A stretch of DNA of 64,000 nt from Saprospiraceae bacterium (GCA_016710115.1 JADJLN010000017.1:156501-220500); one strand, 5' to 3'. Shown: positions 52,051 through 61,879, counted from the stretch's first letter. The notes: a model not told the origin generated them from the sequence alone. Made by a program: numbers and translations.

Positions 52051-52088
52051 TCGACGATGAAAAACTATTGCGGGTCCTCCCACGAACA

Positions 52089-52120
52089 GAAAGGCCCTGA
52101 ACCAAAAGTCCAGGGCCTTT
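52089..52120 (-). terminator. Terminator of the TerB-like gene
   Basis: Ten-bp perfect stem AAAGGCCCTG/CAGGGCCTTT (52090-52099 with 52111-52120) with an 11-base loop, 21 bases after the stop of the minus-strand TerB-like gene. The T-tract is short. Confidence 0.7.
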
Positions 52121-52140
52121 CCACCGGAATGCAAATCCGG

Positions 52141-52473
52141 CTAGAGCTGTTTGGTGATCATTTCGATCACTTCATGTTCAAACTGGCTGAAATGATCTCC
52201 CGCCTTACACAATTCGGTCATTTCCAGTTTGAGTGTCTCCAGTCCTGTCTGTCCCGGATAGAATTTTGGTCGAAGCAGTCGCATGATCTCCAGACATTGA
52301 AAATCATTACACGCACTGGCTGGTTGACGAATATGATCCAGATGTTCTTTGCCCAGGTGATCGGCGATGTACTGGAGTTCGTTTTTCTCGAGTTGGCCGT
52401 CTGCTTCTGCCAGATACAGAAGGATAAACGCCAGATAATCCTGTTTATCCCAATGGTCCGTATCGATGTGCAT
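52141..52473 (-). CDS. Small TerB-like protein
   Basis: 110 residues, all-helical and acidic, with no signal peptide. YLAFILLYLAEADGQLEKNE is the TerB-type opening (LAEADGxxxxxE metal-binding helix), followed by LQYIADHLGKEHLDHI and a C-terminal helix. TerB-like domains bind divalent metals and act as adaptors, but their function outside tellurite operons is not known. It is monocistronic with its own terminator. Confidence 0.7.
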   Translation of the reverse strand: MHIDTDHWDKQDYLAFILLYLAEADGQLEKNELQYIADHLGKEHLDHIRQPASACNDFQCLEIMRLLRPKFYPGQTGLETLKLEMTELCKAGDHFSQFEHEVIEMITKQL

Positions 52474-52654
52474 AGTTTGAATTTGCGGTCAAAATAGAAA
52501 AAACCTGCCGAACCCGCAGTTGGACACAGAAAAACATCCTGCACATGAATGGGTATACTGGCGATCCGGAGGGATCCTGAACCACGTTGTAATTTCTGGT
52601 TCAACGGATGGATTCCAGTGAATCGAACTTCACCATTTCCCTATCTTTCCCCCG

Positions 52655-54469
52655 ATGAATTTGTTGCGATCCGCTTCCTTCCAGGGATGGTTTCTATCCG
52701 TCATGGCCATCCTTTTCACCGCATTTGGCGTGTATCCCAAATGGGAGAAGCCACTCACCGAGGCGACCATCAGCTGGGATGTTTCCGGCTATTACCTCTA
52801 TCTCCCGGCTACACTCATCTATCACGATCTCAGGAAGCTGGACTTCTTCCCTCCTCTTGTCGAGACGTACTATCCCGCTCCCGGCTTTGATCAGGCGTTT
52901 GCCCATGAATCGGGAAACAGGGTGATGAAATATTCATGCGGCCAGGCGTTTGCCATGCTCCCGGGTTTTCTGGCTGCTCATACCTGGTGTCTGATCACAG
53001 AATCCGCACCTCCAGATGGATTCTCACGGCCTTACCAGGTAGGCATTTCCATGGGCGCCCTCCTGATCGCCATGCTGGGCTTGTGGTTTCTCCGATTGGT
53101 GCTGGTCAGGTGGTTCAGTGAACGGATTACCGGACTGACCCTGGTACTGCTCACCATCGGCACCAATTATCTGGACTACAGCGCCATCAACGGAGCCATG
53201 ACCCACAACACGCTGTTTACGCTCTATGCATTCCTGTTGTGGGTTTCGGGACGATATCATGACCGCCCTTCTGTCGGGAAAGCCCTGATCCTGGGCTTGC
53301 TGGTCGGGTATGCGGCTCTGGTGCGCCCGACCGAGATTATTGCCGTCCTCATCCCACTTCTTTGGGGTATGGACATTCGTGAGAAGGGATTCCTCAGTCA
53401 TCGCATGAAATTTCTTTGGACGCATCGGTTTCACTTGGTCGTTACCGGTCTGGCGGCTGCCCTCATCGGTTTTGTGCAGTTGATCTACTGGAAATATGTG
53501 TCGGGCGACTGGATCGTCTACAGCTATGAGGACCAGGGCTTTTCCTGGCTTCATCCGCATGTGTGGGATGCCCTGTTCAGTTACAGGTCCGGCTGGTTGC
53601 TCTACACCCCTCTGATGGCTCTTACACTGTTCGGATTTTTCTCTCTCTGGAATCGGCTGCGCCCGATGTTTGCCATGACGGCTGTCTTTTCCCTGGTCTT
53701 CATGTACATCGCCTTTGCCTGGGATATCTGGTGGTATGGAGGCGCATTGGGACAACGTGCCATGGTGCAGGCCTATCCCGTACTGGCTATTCCCCTTGCT
53801 GCCTTTTTCAGCCAGTTGCCAGCCGACCGGTTTTTTCGCGCAGCCATATGGGCACTGACCGGGTTGTTCTGTCTGTATAATATCTGGTTGACCTGGCAGG
53901 CTCACCGTGGAGGCATGTATCATGCCGGCCAGATGAGTGAAGCCTATTTCTGGCGTGTGCTCGGCAAAACGACCGCAAACGAACATGATCTGAAACTCCT
54001 GGATACCGATGAGGACCCCGAAGATGAGCGACAGAATATCCGCATTCTGAACCACAAGCGTTTTGAAGCGGATACCACAGTTCGATTGTGCGGGTTCGAG
54101 CCGATCATGGGTCAGGGTTCTCTTTGCCTGCAGGCGGGTGGAGAATTCACCACCCTGGCCGACATCCCCAAATCAGGGAAGGGAGAATGGATCCGTGTCA
54201 GTGCGTTATTCCGGGCCGGTGACAAGGAGTGGGATATGTGGAAAATGCACAATCTCTGCCTGGAATTCAGGCGCAACGGAGAGATCATCAAGCACAAAAA
54301 CATCCGGCTCTGGCGCCTCCTGGACCCCTATGAGACCCAAGAGATCTGGATCGACAGTGCCATTCCCGATGAGCCCTTTGATCAGATCCTTTCTTTTGTC
54401 TGGAATCCAGGCAGTCCTCAACCACTGGTGGTCGATGAGGTCTGGGTAGAAAGCTACGATCTAAATTGA
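52655..54469 (+). CDS. GT-C-like polytopic membrane protein
   Basis: 604 residues with about 11-12 predicted helices up to residue 420 (GWFLSVMAILFTAFGVYP, FLRLVLVRWFSERITGLTLV, LLGLLVGYAALVRPTEIIAV split in parts) and a soluble beta-rich C-terminal domain (about 440-604). The pattern of an acidic first loop (ISWDVSGYYLYLPATLIYHD) and VGYAALVRPTE fits dolichyl-phosphate-type GT-C glycosyltransferases, and a substrate lipid-linked sugar is likely. I do not recognise the precise family. Possible near-leaderless start: TATCTTTC five bases before the ATG. It is convergent with proS (five bases between stops). Confidence 0.7.
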   Translation: MNLLRSASFQGWFLSVMAILFTAFGVYPKWEKPLTEATISWDVSGYYLYLPATLIYHDLRKLDFFPPLVETYYPAPGFDQAFAHESGNRVMKYSCGQAFAMLPGFLAAHTWCLITESAPPDGFSRPYQVGISMGALLIAMLGLWFLRLVLVRWFSERITGLTLVLLTIGTNYLDYSAINGAMTHNTLFTLYAFLLWVSGRYHDRPSVGKALILGLLVGYAALVRPTEIIAVLIPLLWGMDIREKGFLSHRMKFLWTHRFHLVVTGLAAALIGFVQLIYWKYVSGDWIVYSYEDQGFSWLHPHVWDALFSYRSGWLLYTPLMALTLFGFFSLWNRLRPMFAMTAVFSLVFMYIAFAWDIWWYGGALGQRAMVQAYPVLAIPLAAFFSQLPADRFFRAAIWALTGLFCLYNIWLTWQAHRGGMYHAGQMSEAYFWRVLGKTTANEHDLKLLDTDEDPEDERQNIRILNHKRFEADTTVRLCGFEPIMGQGSLCLQAGGEFTTLADIPKSGKGEWIRVSALFRAGDKEWDMWKMHNLCLEFRRNGEIIKHKNIRLWRLLDPYETQEIWIDSAIPDEPFDQILSFVWNPGSPQPLVVDEVWVESYDLN

Positions 54470-54473
54470 TTGG

Positions 54474-55935
54474 TCAATACGCCCTTGCAAACAACACTCG
54501 CTGTGCACTCGGTTTGCCGGTCAGAATGCAGGTTCCTTTTTCATCACTGCCGTCCAGAGGTATACACCGGATGGTTGCTTTCGTCTGTTCCTTGATGGCC
54601 AGTTCCGTTTCAGAGGTCCCATCCCAGTGTGCTGAGACAAACCCACCGGGACCATCGAGGATGGCCTCCAGTTCTTCCATAGAATCCGCATTCCGGGTAT
54701 TCTCTTTTCGGTGGGCTTTCGCGCGCTGCAGCAGATTTTCCTGGATCTCGTCGAGCAGGTTGAGGATGTAGTCCGCTGCTCCATCCTTGGGCACAAAGGT
54801 TTTTCCTTGGTATCCCGTCGTGCGACTTCCAACTGGCCCTGTTCCGGGTCGCGCATGCCGATCCCTACACGAACAGGCACACCCTGCAATTCATGCTCCG
54901 CAAATTTGAAGCCGGGGCGTTTTGTCTCGTCATGATCATATTTCACGGATACACCTGCGGCCCGCAATTGCCTGATCAAAGTTTCTGCAGCATCATTGAT
55001 CTCAGGCCCGGTTTGGGGATGGGAACGATCACCACTGGTTGGTGCCAGCTTGGGTGGCAACACGAGGCCGTCATCATCACTGTGGGTCATGATCAGACCG
55101 CCGACAAGGCGGGTGGACACGCCCCAGGACGTAGCCCATACCAGTTCCTGCTGATTCTCTTTGTTGAGGAATGTGACATCAAACGCTCGGGCAAAGTTCT
55201 GTCCCAGGAAGTGGGATGTGCCTGCCTGGAGGGCTTTCCCATCCTGCATCAATGCTTCAATACAATAGGTATCATCAGCGCCCGCAAAGCGTTCGTTGGC
55301 TGTCTTTATTCCCTTGATCACCGGCATCGCCATGTATTCCTCGGCAAACGTGGCATAGATGTCGAGGATCAGTCGTGTTTCTTCGATCGCCTCCTGCTTT
55401 GTGGCATGAGCGGTATGTCCCTCCTGCCAGAGGAATTCGGCAGTACGCAGGAAGAGGCGTGTCCGCAGTTCCCACCGAACAACGTTGGCCCACTGGTTGA
55501 TCAGGAGAGGAAGATCGCGATAGCTCTGGATCCAATCCTTATAGGTATTCCAGATGATCGTTTCGGACGTTGGACGGACGATCAGTTCCTCTTCGAGTTT
55601 CGCATCCGGATCGACGATCACGCCCGAACCATCCGGTGCATTCATCAACCGGTGATGGGTAACCACGGCACATTCCTTGGCAAAGCCATCGACGTGCTGT
55701 GCTTCCTTGCTCAGGAAACTTTTGGGGATGAACAGAGGAAAATAGGCATTGACATGGCCTGTATCACGAACATCCTGTCCAGTTGCTGCTGCATCTTTTC
55801 CCAAATGGCAAATCCGTGCGGTTTGATGACCATGCAGCCACGGACAGCACTGTAATCCGCCATACCGGCCTTGCGGACGATATCGTTATACCATTGACTA
55901 TAGTCTTCGCTGCGGGGGGTGATCACCTTGGCCAT
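54474..55935 (-). CDS. proS: Prolyl-tRNA synthetase, two frameshifts
   Basis: Reconstructed about 487 aa, the short archaeal/eukaryal-type ProS (no editing insertion). MAKVITPRSEDYSQWYNDIV, GCMVIKPHGFAIWEKMQQQL (motif 1 region), YFPLFIPKSFLSKEAQHVDG, LIVRPTSETIIWNTYKDWIQ (motif 2), RTAEFLWQEGHTAHATKQEA, the anticodon-binding domain and the C-terminal Zn-like domain ending in ...VLFARAY. One base is missing near 55768 (restoring it gives DRMFRDTGHVNAYFP) and one in the T run 54800-54804 (restoring it gives DTKEKTFVPKDGAADYIL). An essential enzyme would not survive these, which argues for sequence errors. Confidence 0.95.
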
Positions 55936-56133
55936 ATCCTGAATTTGGGTTGAAGGTCTTTACGGAAAAAACGTTCTGTTCGTTGCGCTGGAACCGGATG
56001 AGTTGTTCGGTTGTTGGATAGTTGATGAATGATTTAACACGCTGTTTCAATGAATTAAGAGCGTTTTAACACCTTTCAGGCGCCAAAAGTACTACATTAG
56101 TATTGGAAGAGAGGAGATAGACCATAACGAGTA

Positions 56134-57628
56134 ATGCACATGAAAAATCTTTGGAAAAACCGCATTCTGCTTTTGCTGGTGGCCACCATACCACTCTCGG
56201 CTCAAGCACAATCCGATGATGACCTCTACTATGATCCGGTCTGGGATGTCCAGCCCGAACCAGTAGCGACATCCATCGTGTCAACCCCTCCCACGAGCAC
56301 GTACCGGGAAGAGCTTCCTGAGTACGATGACGAGTATGATGAATATGAATACTGGGAAGACCAGGGTTACTTCTATTCTTCCCGGATGCGCCGTTTTCAC
56401 AATCCCTATCGCGGATTTGATTATTACGATCCTGTATACACTGATCTGGGATTCTATGATCCGTGGATCATGCCCGGTTCATCGATCTACATCAACATCG
56501 GTGGCGGTGGTGATTATTGGTCCTGGCGGCGCTACAACCGCATGCGCTGGGGCGGTCCGAGTTTTGCCATAGGCGGTTGGAATACCTGGGGATGGCGTTA
56601 TTACAGCGATCCGTGGTCTTACAATCAATGGGGTGCTTTCCGGGTATATGATCCTTGGTACGATCCCTACTGGGGTGGTGCCTGTTTCAACCAGGGGTTG
56701 GAACTATGGCTGGTCTGGTGGCTGGAACAATGGCTGGGGCCCGGGTTGGGGCAACAATTATTATGTCAACAATTACTACTACAACGATCCGTATAACCAT
56801 CCCGGGTACTGGTATGGAAATGACAACGGAACGATCAATCAAAATCCGAAAGGGACACATTACGGCCCGAGGATCTCTGATTCACGTACCGGTCCAAGCC
56901 GGGGCACAGTTCGCGATCCGGAATATGTGGGTGGCGGAATTCCTGTCCTGAAGCAGACCAATGGACGACCTTCGGGACCCGGAGGTATAGACCAGGATGA
57001 TAGTGAAGGCGGTCGTGTTCTTCGCGATAATCCACCTGCCAATGGCCGCGATCTGTCTACTGTCAGACCCGGAATGGACCAGCCAGGTGCGCCCCGAAAT
57101 CCGCAGATACAGGACCCTGTACGCAATGACCCTCTTCGTCCTGCTGCCGAACAGGCAGAACGGAAAAAGGAGGATCAGATCAAGGAAGGCAGGACCTGGA
57201 GTGATATTCCAGACCGCCGGCCAGCCGAACAGGCCGAACGTCCTGTTCGTGAGGAACGGTCTCGTGACAGTTACCGGGATGAATATCTGCGGAATCGTCA
57301 GAATCCGCCTGCATCCGATCCGCGGACATTCCCGCAGGACAGTCGGACACGCACCCGGCCGGATCGCTCTTCACAACCCCGACCGGACACCCGGGAGCAA
57401 AAGCCAACCCGTCGTCAGGAGCAAACGTTTCCCGATCGACGAGATCGTTCGAACGAGCGTCCGAGCTATCAGGCTCCACCCCCTCCAAGACAGGAAACAC
57501 CCCGGCAGACGTTTGAACGACCAAGTCGGGATAATTCCAACAGTGGAGGCAATTCCGACTCCCAGAGAAGCAATAGCAATTCCGGTGGCAGCAGCCCCCG
57601 GAAAAGCGGAAGAGGTGGGAACCAGTAA
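56134..57628 (+). CDS. Secreted low-complexity Trp/Gly/Tyr- and Arg/Pro-rich protein, frameshifted
   Basis: Reconstructed about 497 aa (start 56134 or 56140). A signal peptide (NRILLLLVATIPLSAQAQ) precedes an acidic segment, then an aromatic region (YDPWYDPYWGG, GWNYGWSGGWNNGWGPGWGN, YYVNNYYYNDPYNHPGYWYG) from about 110 to 230. The second half is polar and disordered, rich in Arg, Pro, Ser and Gln (ERPVREERSRDSYRDEYLRN, SNSGGSSPRKSGRGGNQ). The frame breaks in GGGG at 56694-56697 (one extra G). Proteins of this composition are frequent in Bacteroidota, often near proS or surface-protein genes, but have no assigned function. A matrix or adhesive role is possible. Confidence 0.7.
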
Positions 57629-57659
57629 TCGGTTCAAAACCTGCCAAAGATGAATGTGC

Positions 57660-57703
57660 AAAGGTGGATGAGCGTCCCAGTGGACTCCATCCACCTTTTC
57701 TTT
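57660..57703 (+). terminator. Terminator before the FadL-like gene
   Basis: Eleven-bp stem AAAGGTGGATG/CATCCACCTTT (57660-57670 with 57688-57698) with a 17-base loop, followed by TCTTT. It lies 31 bases after the low-complexity protein stop. Confidence 0.75.
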
Positions 57704-57721
57704 AACTGAAGCTACACTCCA

Positions 57722-59236
57722 ATGACGAAACAATATCTCCTGGCCATCTTTCTTCTCCTGGCCGTTCCTTCTCTAAGGGCACAATCCGCCACCGATGCCC
57801 TCCGATTCAGTCGGCTCGACCGCAATGGTGGAGCTCGATCCATCGGTGTCATGGGCAGCCTCGGTGCATTGGGCGCCGACTTTGGTGTCCTGTCAACCAA
57901 TCCAGCGGGTCTGGCAACTTACCGTCGGTCAGAACTTGCGCTGACACCCGGTTTCTATCATATCGAAACCAGTAGTCGACTACTGGATGGCGACAACGGG
58001 ATCTATCCCAGTGATCTGAACCGGTTCCATTTCAACAATGGCCATATCGTGGCTGCCCATACACCTCGGCGCGGGCGATGGAAATCGGCTAATCTGGGCA
58101 TCGGGATCACACAGTTGGCCACCTATCGATCCAAAAACTACTGGAAAGGCAATGCCCCCGGTTCGCTTACCGATCGATTCGTCGAACAGGCTGATGGCAT
58201 TCACCCCGACAACCTGGATGCATTTGAAGCGGGACTTGCCTTTGAAGCAGGCGCGATCTATGATCAGAACAATGACCTGTTCTACACTTCGGATTTTATG
58301 CTGGTGCCGGGTCGCAGCGAGCTCGCGACAAAGGAACAAAGTATCACCACAACCGGATATCAGAACGAACTGCAACTCGGATTTGCCGGCAATTATGATC
58401 ACAAGCTCTATCTGGGCGCCACGATCGGCATCCCTATTCTCAATTATGAGGAGAGCAAGAATTATCAGGAATCCGATCCGTTGGATACGATCCCATTTTT
58501 CAACAGTCTGAATTGGGAAGAAAATCTGCAAAGCAGCGGGACGGGTGTCAATCTGAAACTGGGGATGATCTACCGGGTCAATCAGATCATCCGGGTTGGG
58601 GCAGCTATCCATACGCCAACGGCCTTTGCCATAACGGACAATTATACAAAGGAATTGACCTATGCTTTCATAGAAAACGGACAGAACTACAATCTGGAGG
58701 CCAGTTCGCCAGACGGGGTTTTTGACTATCGGCTGTATACCCCCTGGCGGCTGATCGGGGATATCGGCCTGGTATTGGGTGGTGCCCGCAACGAAGACGG
58801 GACGGATCAACCGTCAGGGTTCCTCAGTGGCGAGATCGAATGGGTCGACTACAGTTCGGCCAGTTTCAATTTCACCCCGGAGGTCGACAATCCCGCCTTC
58901 CGGGACGCTGAGCAGAGGGCTAATCAAGGCATTGCGGAAACGCTGCAGGATGCTTTGAATATCCGTTTTGGTGGAGAATTGGCCTATAGAATTTTTCGTT
59001 TTCGGGCAGGAATGGGTTTTTCTGGCACGGAGTATGCTACAGGTAATACGTGGTCGCGCTCCTGGTCAGGTGGCCTTGGAATCCGAGAACAGAATTTTTA
59101 TATCGATCTCGGATTCAGACGCCAAACCAGAGAAGAAGGGTACACCCCTTATGCCACCGCAAGTGCACCAGAATTACTGGTCAACACGGAACGGGTCCAG
59201 GATCTGTTTGTGATGACGCTTGGTATAAAGTTGTAA
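57722..59236 (+). CDS. FadL/OmpP1-like outer-membrane transport porin
   Basis: 504 residues. A signal peptide (LLAIFLLLAVPSLRAQ) precedes the family start SATDALRFSRLDRNGGARSI, where the N-terminus plugs the barrel. GALGADFGVLSTNPAGLATY is the conserved NPAG segment of the FadL/OMPP1/TodX family. The remainder is a 14-strand barrel (LQLGFAGNYDHKLYLGATIG, LIGDIGLVLGGA, DLFVMTLGIKL). It imports hydrophobic compounds; the substrate is unknown. Flanked by terminators, so monocistronic. Confidence 0.87.
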   Translation: MTKQYLLAIFLLLAVPSLRAQSATDALRFSRLDRNGGARSIGVMGSLGALGADFGVLSTNPAGLATYRRSELALTPGFYHIETSSRLLDGDNGIYPSDLNRFHFNNGHIVAAHTPRRGRWKSANLGIGITQLATYRSKNYWKGNAPGSLTDRFVEQADGIHPDNLDAFEAGLAFEAGAIYDQNNDLFYTSDFMLVPGRSELATKEQSITTTGYQNELQLGFAGNYDHKLYLGATIGIPILNYEESKNYQESDPLDTIPFFNSLNWEENLQSSGTGVNLKLGMIYRVNQIIRVGAAIHTPTAFAITDNYTKELTYAFIENGQNYNLEASSPDGVFDYRLYTPWRLIGDIGLVLGGARNEDGTDQPSGFLSGEIEWVDYSSASFNFTPEVDNPAFRDAEQRANQGIAETLQDALNIRFGGELAYRIFRFRAGMGFSGTEYATGNTWSRSWSGGLGIREQNFYIDLGFRRQTREEGYTPYATASAPELLVNTERVQDLFVMTLGIKL

Positions 59237-59250
59237 AGGGGGGAATTTTT

Positions 59251-59284
59251 GGGCAGGCGGGTGAAGACCCGCTTGTCCCTTTTC
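59251..59284 (+). terminator. Terminator after the FadL-like gene
   Basis: Hairpin with core GCGGGT-GAAG-ACCCGC extended by GGG/CCC with a bulge (59251-59279), followed by TTTTC. It lies 15 bases after the stop and just before the next gene. Confidence 0.55.
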
Positions 59285-59291
59285 AGGACCT

Positions 59292-60421
59292 ATGGTACGG
59301 TGTCAACTCTTTCTGACCGGCCTCCTCGGGCTGCTCCTTTTTCCTGTGCAGGCCCAGGAATCTTTTCCCATTTGTCCATTTTCCCGCATTACCGAAACCC
59401 ATCTTGTTGAAACCTGGTGGCAGTATCAGCACACCTTGCACGTGTCATCTCAGACGATCGTTCATCACGGAGAAACAGACTACGCGTCCTTTCTTCATTT
59501 TCGTTATGACCTTACCGGGGAGGTTTCAACCGTTGGTCAAATCCAGGATCACCCCTGGAGATTGTCGGGTGGCAAATTATTTTTTCCCTATCGCACGGAT
59601 ACTGTTTTCTGTGTAGAACAGCCGGATCCAGGCACTCTGTATCTGACCTATCAATCTGCTGGACAACAGGAAGACTATCGTTACGTGTTTCGCAAGGTGG
59701 AACCGGGAGCAACCCCTTTTGTCCGTCCCTGGTACGAGTTGCCTACAGTACTCGTTGCACGGGACAAGCTGCGAAAACAACCTGTACGAAACAAGGTACC
59801 CTGGTGGGCCTTCTGGCGACGGTGGCAGGAACCCCCCACAGAACAAGGTCCTCCTCCAATCCGGATTCAGATCGAAGTGGCCGGAGGGGGGTATTATGGC
59901 GGGATCAACCCGGTGTACCGGCAATTTGTCAAGATCAACTCGGAAGGGCGGTTGATCCGGGAAGTCCAAACGGCCAGGGAAGGGTTGATGACTACCCGGA
60001 AGAACATTGCGCGTAACGAGCTGGAAGCATTTGTCTACTGGATCCGCGACCAGGGATTTTTTGATCTGGCTCGAGAGTATGATTGCACCGAACAACTGTG
60101 TCATCGGCGAAAAGGGGAACAGCCCGTCCCATGCCGCTTCAGGTGAAGGTAACTTTGGGCCATCAAACGAAGATCGTCAATATCCCGATCTGGGGAATGG
60201 ACAATAAACATGTCCAGTATATCCAATATCCGCCAGTGATCGATCAGATCGTGGAAACAGTGTACAAATGGCGGATCGAATGGATGGGAAGTGAACCGAA
60301 GTCAGGGGAAGGGGGAAAGCGGAAGGTGAAGAAGCACCAAATCACAAATCACAAATCACAAATAAATTCAAAATATAAAACTCAAATGACCGAAACGCGG
60401 AGGACTGAGATAATAGTCTGA
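59292..60421 (+). CDS. Secreted protein of unknown function, frameshifted; C-terminus merges into a repeat
   Basis: Reconstructed about 376 aa. A signal peptide (LFLTGLLGLLLFPVQAQ), a beta-rich N-terminal part, then a basic linker (RNKVPWWAFWRRWQEPP) and a conserved-looking C-terminal half: IRIQIEVAGGGYYGGINPVY, IARNELEAFVYWIRDQGFFD, YDCTEQLCHRRKG, HQTKIVNIPIWGMDNKHVQY, IDQIVETVYKWRIEW. One C is missing in CCC at 60128-60130; restoring it joins GEQPVP to MPLQVKVTLG. After about 60290 the frame runs through repeat island 3 (KKHQITNHKSQINSKYKTQM), so the last 40 or so residues are repeat-derived. I do not recognise a named family. Confidence 0.72.
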
Positions 60422-60640
60422 ACCGAAAAAAGAAGAAGGAAATTTCAAAACAGACAAATCCAGAAGATCAAAACGCCTGAACTAGAAAAGTACCCTCAAG
60501 TTTCCAAGTCTGAAATTTGGAAGTGGGAAGTTGAGCTAGGCACTGATACGCAGAGACTATGTGACTCTGAGGCGGTGTGATTGAAGTCGGAAGTCAGAAT
60601 GATATTCAGGAACAAGGAACAGAGGAACCGGGAATTAAAA
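60290..60640. repeat. Repeat island 3: decayed heptamer repeats
   Basis: Contains GGAAAGCGGAAGGTGAAGAA, then a heptamer array AAATCAC three times (about 60340-60360). Further on are TTTGGAAGTGGGAAGTTGA, GAAGTCGGAAGTCAGAATGA and AGGAACAAGGAACAGAGGAAC. These are the same families as in islands 1 and 2 (read on the other strand) but less regular. The left edge overlaps the 3' end of the upstream gene. There is no intact gene from about 60422 to 60673. Confidence 0.7.
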
Positions 60641-60673
60641 AGTGCTCAATGGGGGATCACTCCGGCTTATCGA

Positions 60674-61127
60674 TCAGAGTTCTTCAGATTCATCGAGGAG
60701 CATTTTATTGATCTTGACGATGGGGCCGGGACATACTTCGGTGGCAGGCAACGCATGTCTTCACCATGCCTTGATAGGATTGTCGGTACGCTTCTGGAGA
60801 TGCATCCTCCATCGCCTTGGCCGCTTCCAGGAAGGACTGAGCATAGGCTTTGAATTCAGGTGTTGCCACTTTTTCCGGTTGCGTGGCATGAGCCGTGAAG
60901 ATGGCATCTGCGTCCCAGTTTGGCAGAGGTCGCTTACCCTCTGAGACCGCTTCCCTGACCCGCATTCCCTCGTCGAACATGTCCCGCATCAGCAAGGCCA
61001 GTTCACTGTCTCCATTTGGATTGTAGATGGCTTTCTTTGCAGGTGCCTCGCAGCATTTTTCTCCTGAAGTGCATGCGGAAAGTAAAAGGAAGGCGCCGAC
61101 AGTGGCGAAGAGGCTGAACCCGTTCAT
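60674..61127 (-). CDS. Cytochrome c-like lipoprotein, 3' frameshift
   Basis: Reconstructed about 150 aa. Lipoprotein signal (VGAFLLLSACTSGEKCC, lipobox Cys near 19), a helical body rich in acidic residues (ELALLMRDMFDEGMRVREAV) and one heme c motif MVKTCVACHRS close to the C-terminus, like small cytochrome c' or c-type proteins. The raw frame stops at 60705 (SMSRPHRQDQ). Removing one base of the T pair at 60737-60738 gives CHRVCPGPIVKINKMLLDES, ending with TGA at 60674; this Cys-Pro-Gly-Pro-Ile ending recurs in related proteins I recall, so a sequence error is likely. Electron-transfer role at the outer membrane or periplasm inferred. Confidence 0.75.
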
Positions 61128-61188
61128 CAGTCAATAATTTTGACAAAGATGGCAGAATTCTGATTGACAGGCAATTCCAGAACTGCTC

Positions 61189-61784
61189 TCAAACCGACTT
61201 CAACCAGCCGGTCAGACTCATCCGCGGCCGAATCGTAGGCCGGACTTCATGCTCAACCACATCACTCCGGAAGAAGGCCATTCGCCCCCCCTCGGGAAAA
61301 AAGAGGATCTCCTCATCATTTTCCGGATATAAGACCAAAGCACCGCCATCAACAGGTAACCAGTTTTCATTCAAATAGGTGACTACAGAAAATCGTCGCC
61401 CTGAATCAGACCGAAACTGATCGCGGTGACGTTTGTAAAATGATCCCGGTCCGTACACGGCATAGTGGAATTCCATGGCATTCAAACCGGTGAAACAGGT
61501 CCTGTTGAGATAGTCCATAAATCGTCGGATCATGGCCAGAAATTCCTGTTCAAATACATTGTCCGGATGGTCATCGAGCCAGCTGATCAGATCCCCACGA
61601 ACGCTGGCATTCGTCTGCAGCCCAACTGCCCGACCAATACCGGCGGGATGCATGTCTCCTGCTTCAAGTCGCGTCCGGAGGTTAGATCTCAATCCTTCTG
61701 CTAATTCGGAGAGAGGAAATCAGGGACACTCGCATATTGACGGTCGAGAATGCCACCAATCAGAGATTCGAACAGGCTATCCAT
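61189..61784 (-). CDS. 2OG-Fe(II) oxygenase (prolyl 4-hydroxylase type), frameshifted
   Basis: Reconstructed about 198 aa. The raw ORF begins at 61692, but restoring one missing base near 61707 joins it to MDSLFESLIGGILDRQYASV at 61784. The Fe/2OG site is clear: FYKRHRDQFR (HxD), VVTYLNENWLPVDGGALVLY, then VVEHEVRPTIRPRMSLTGWL (second His and the Arg that binds 2OG). Length and motif spacing fit the P4Hc/SM-20 type family seen widely in bacteria, which hydroxylate proteins or small molecules. The target is unknown. Between a cytochrome-like gene and murA, both on the same strand. Confidence 0.85.
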
Positions 61785-61879
61785 ATAAGCGGATCGTACG
61801 TGAATTCCCGGTCGGGTCGTTCGACTTGCAAAACTAGCTTAAGGAAGTCAGCTTTTCCTCTTGTCTTGGAGGAAACGGA

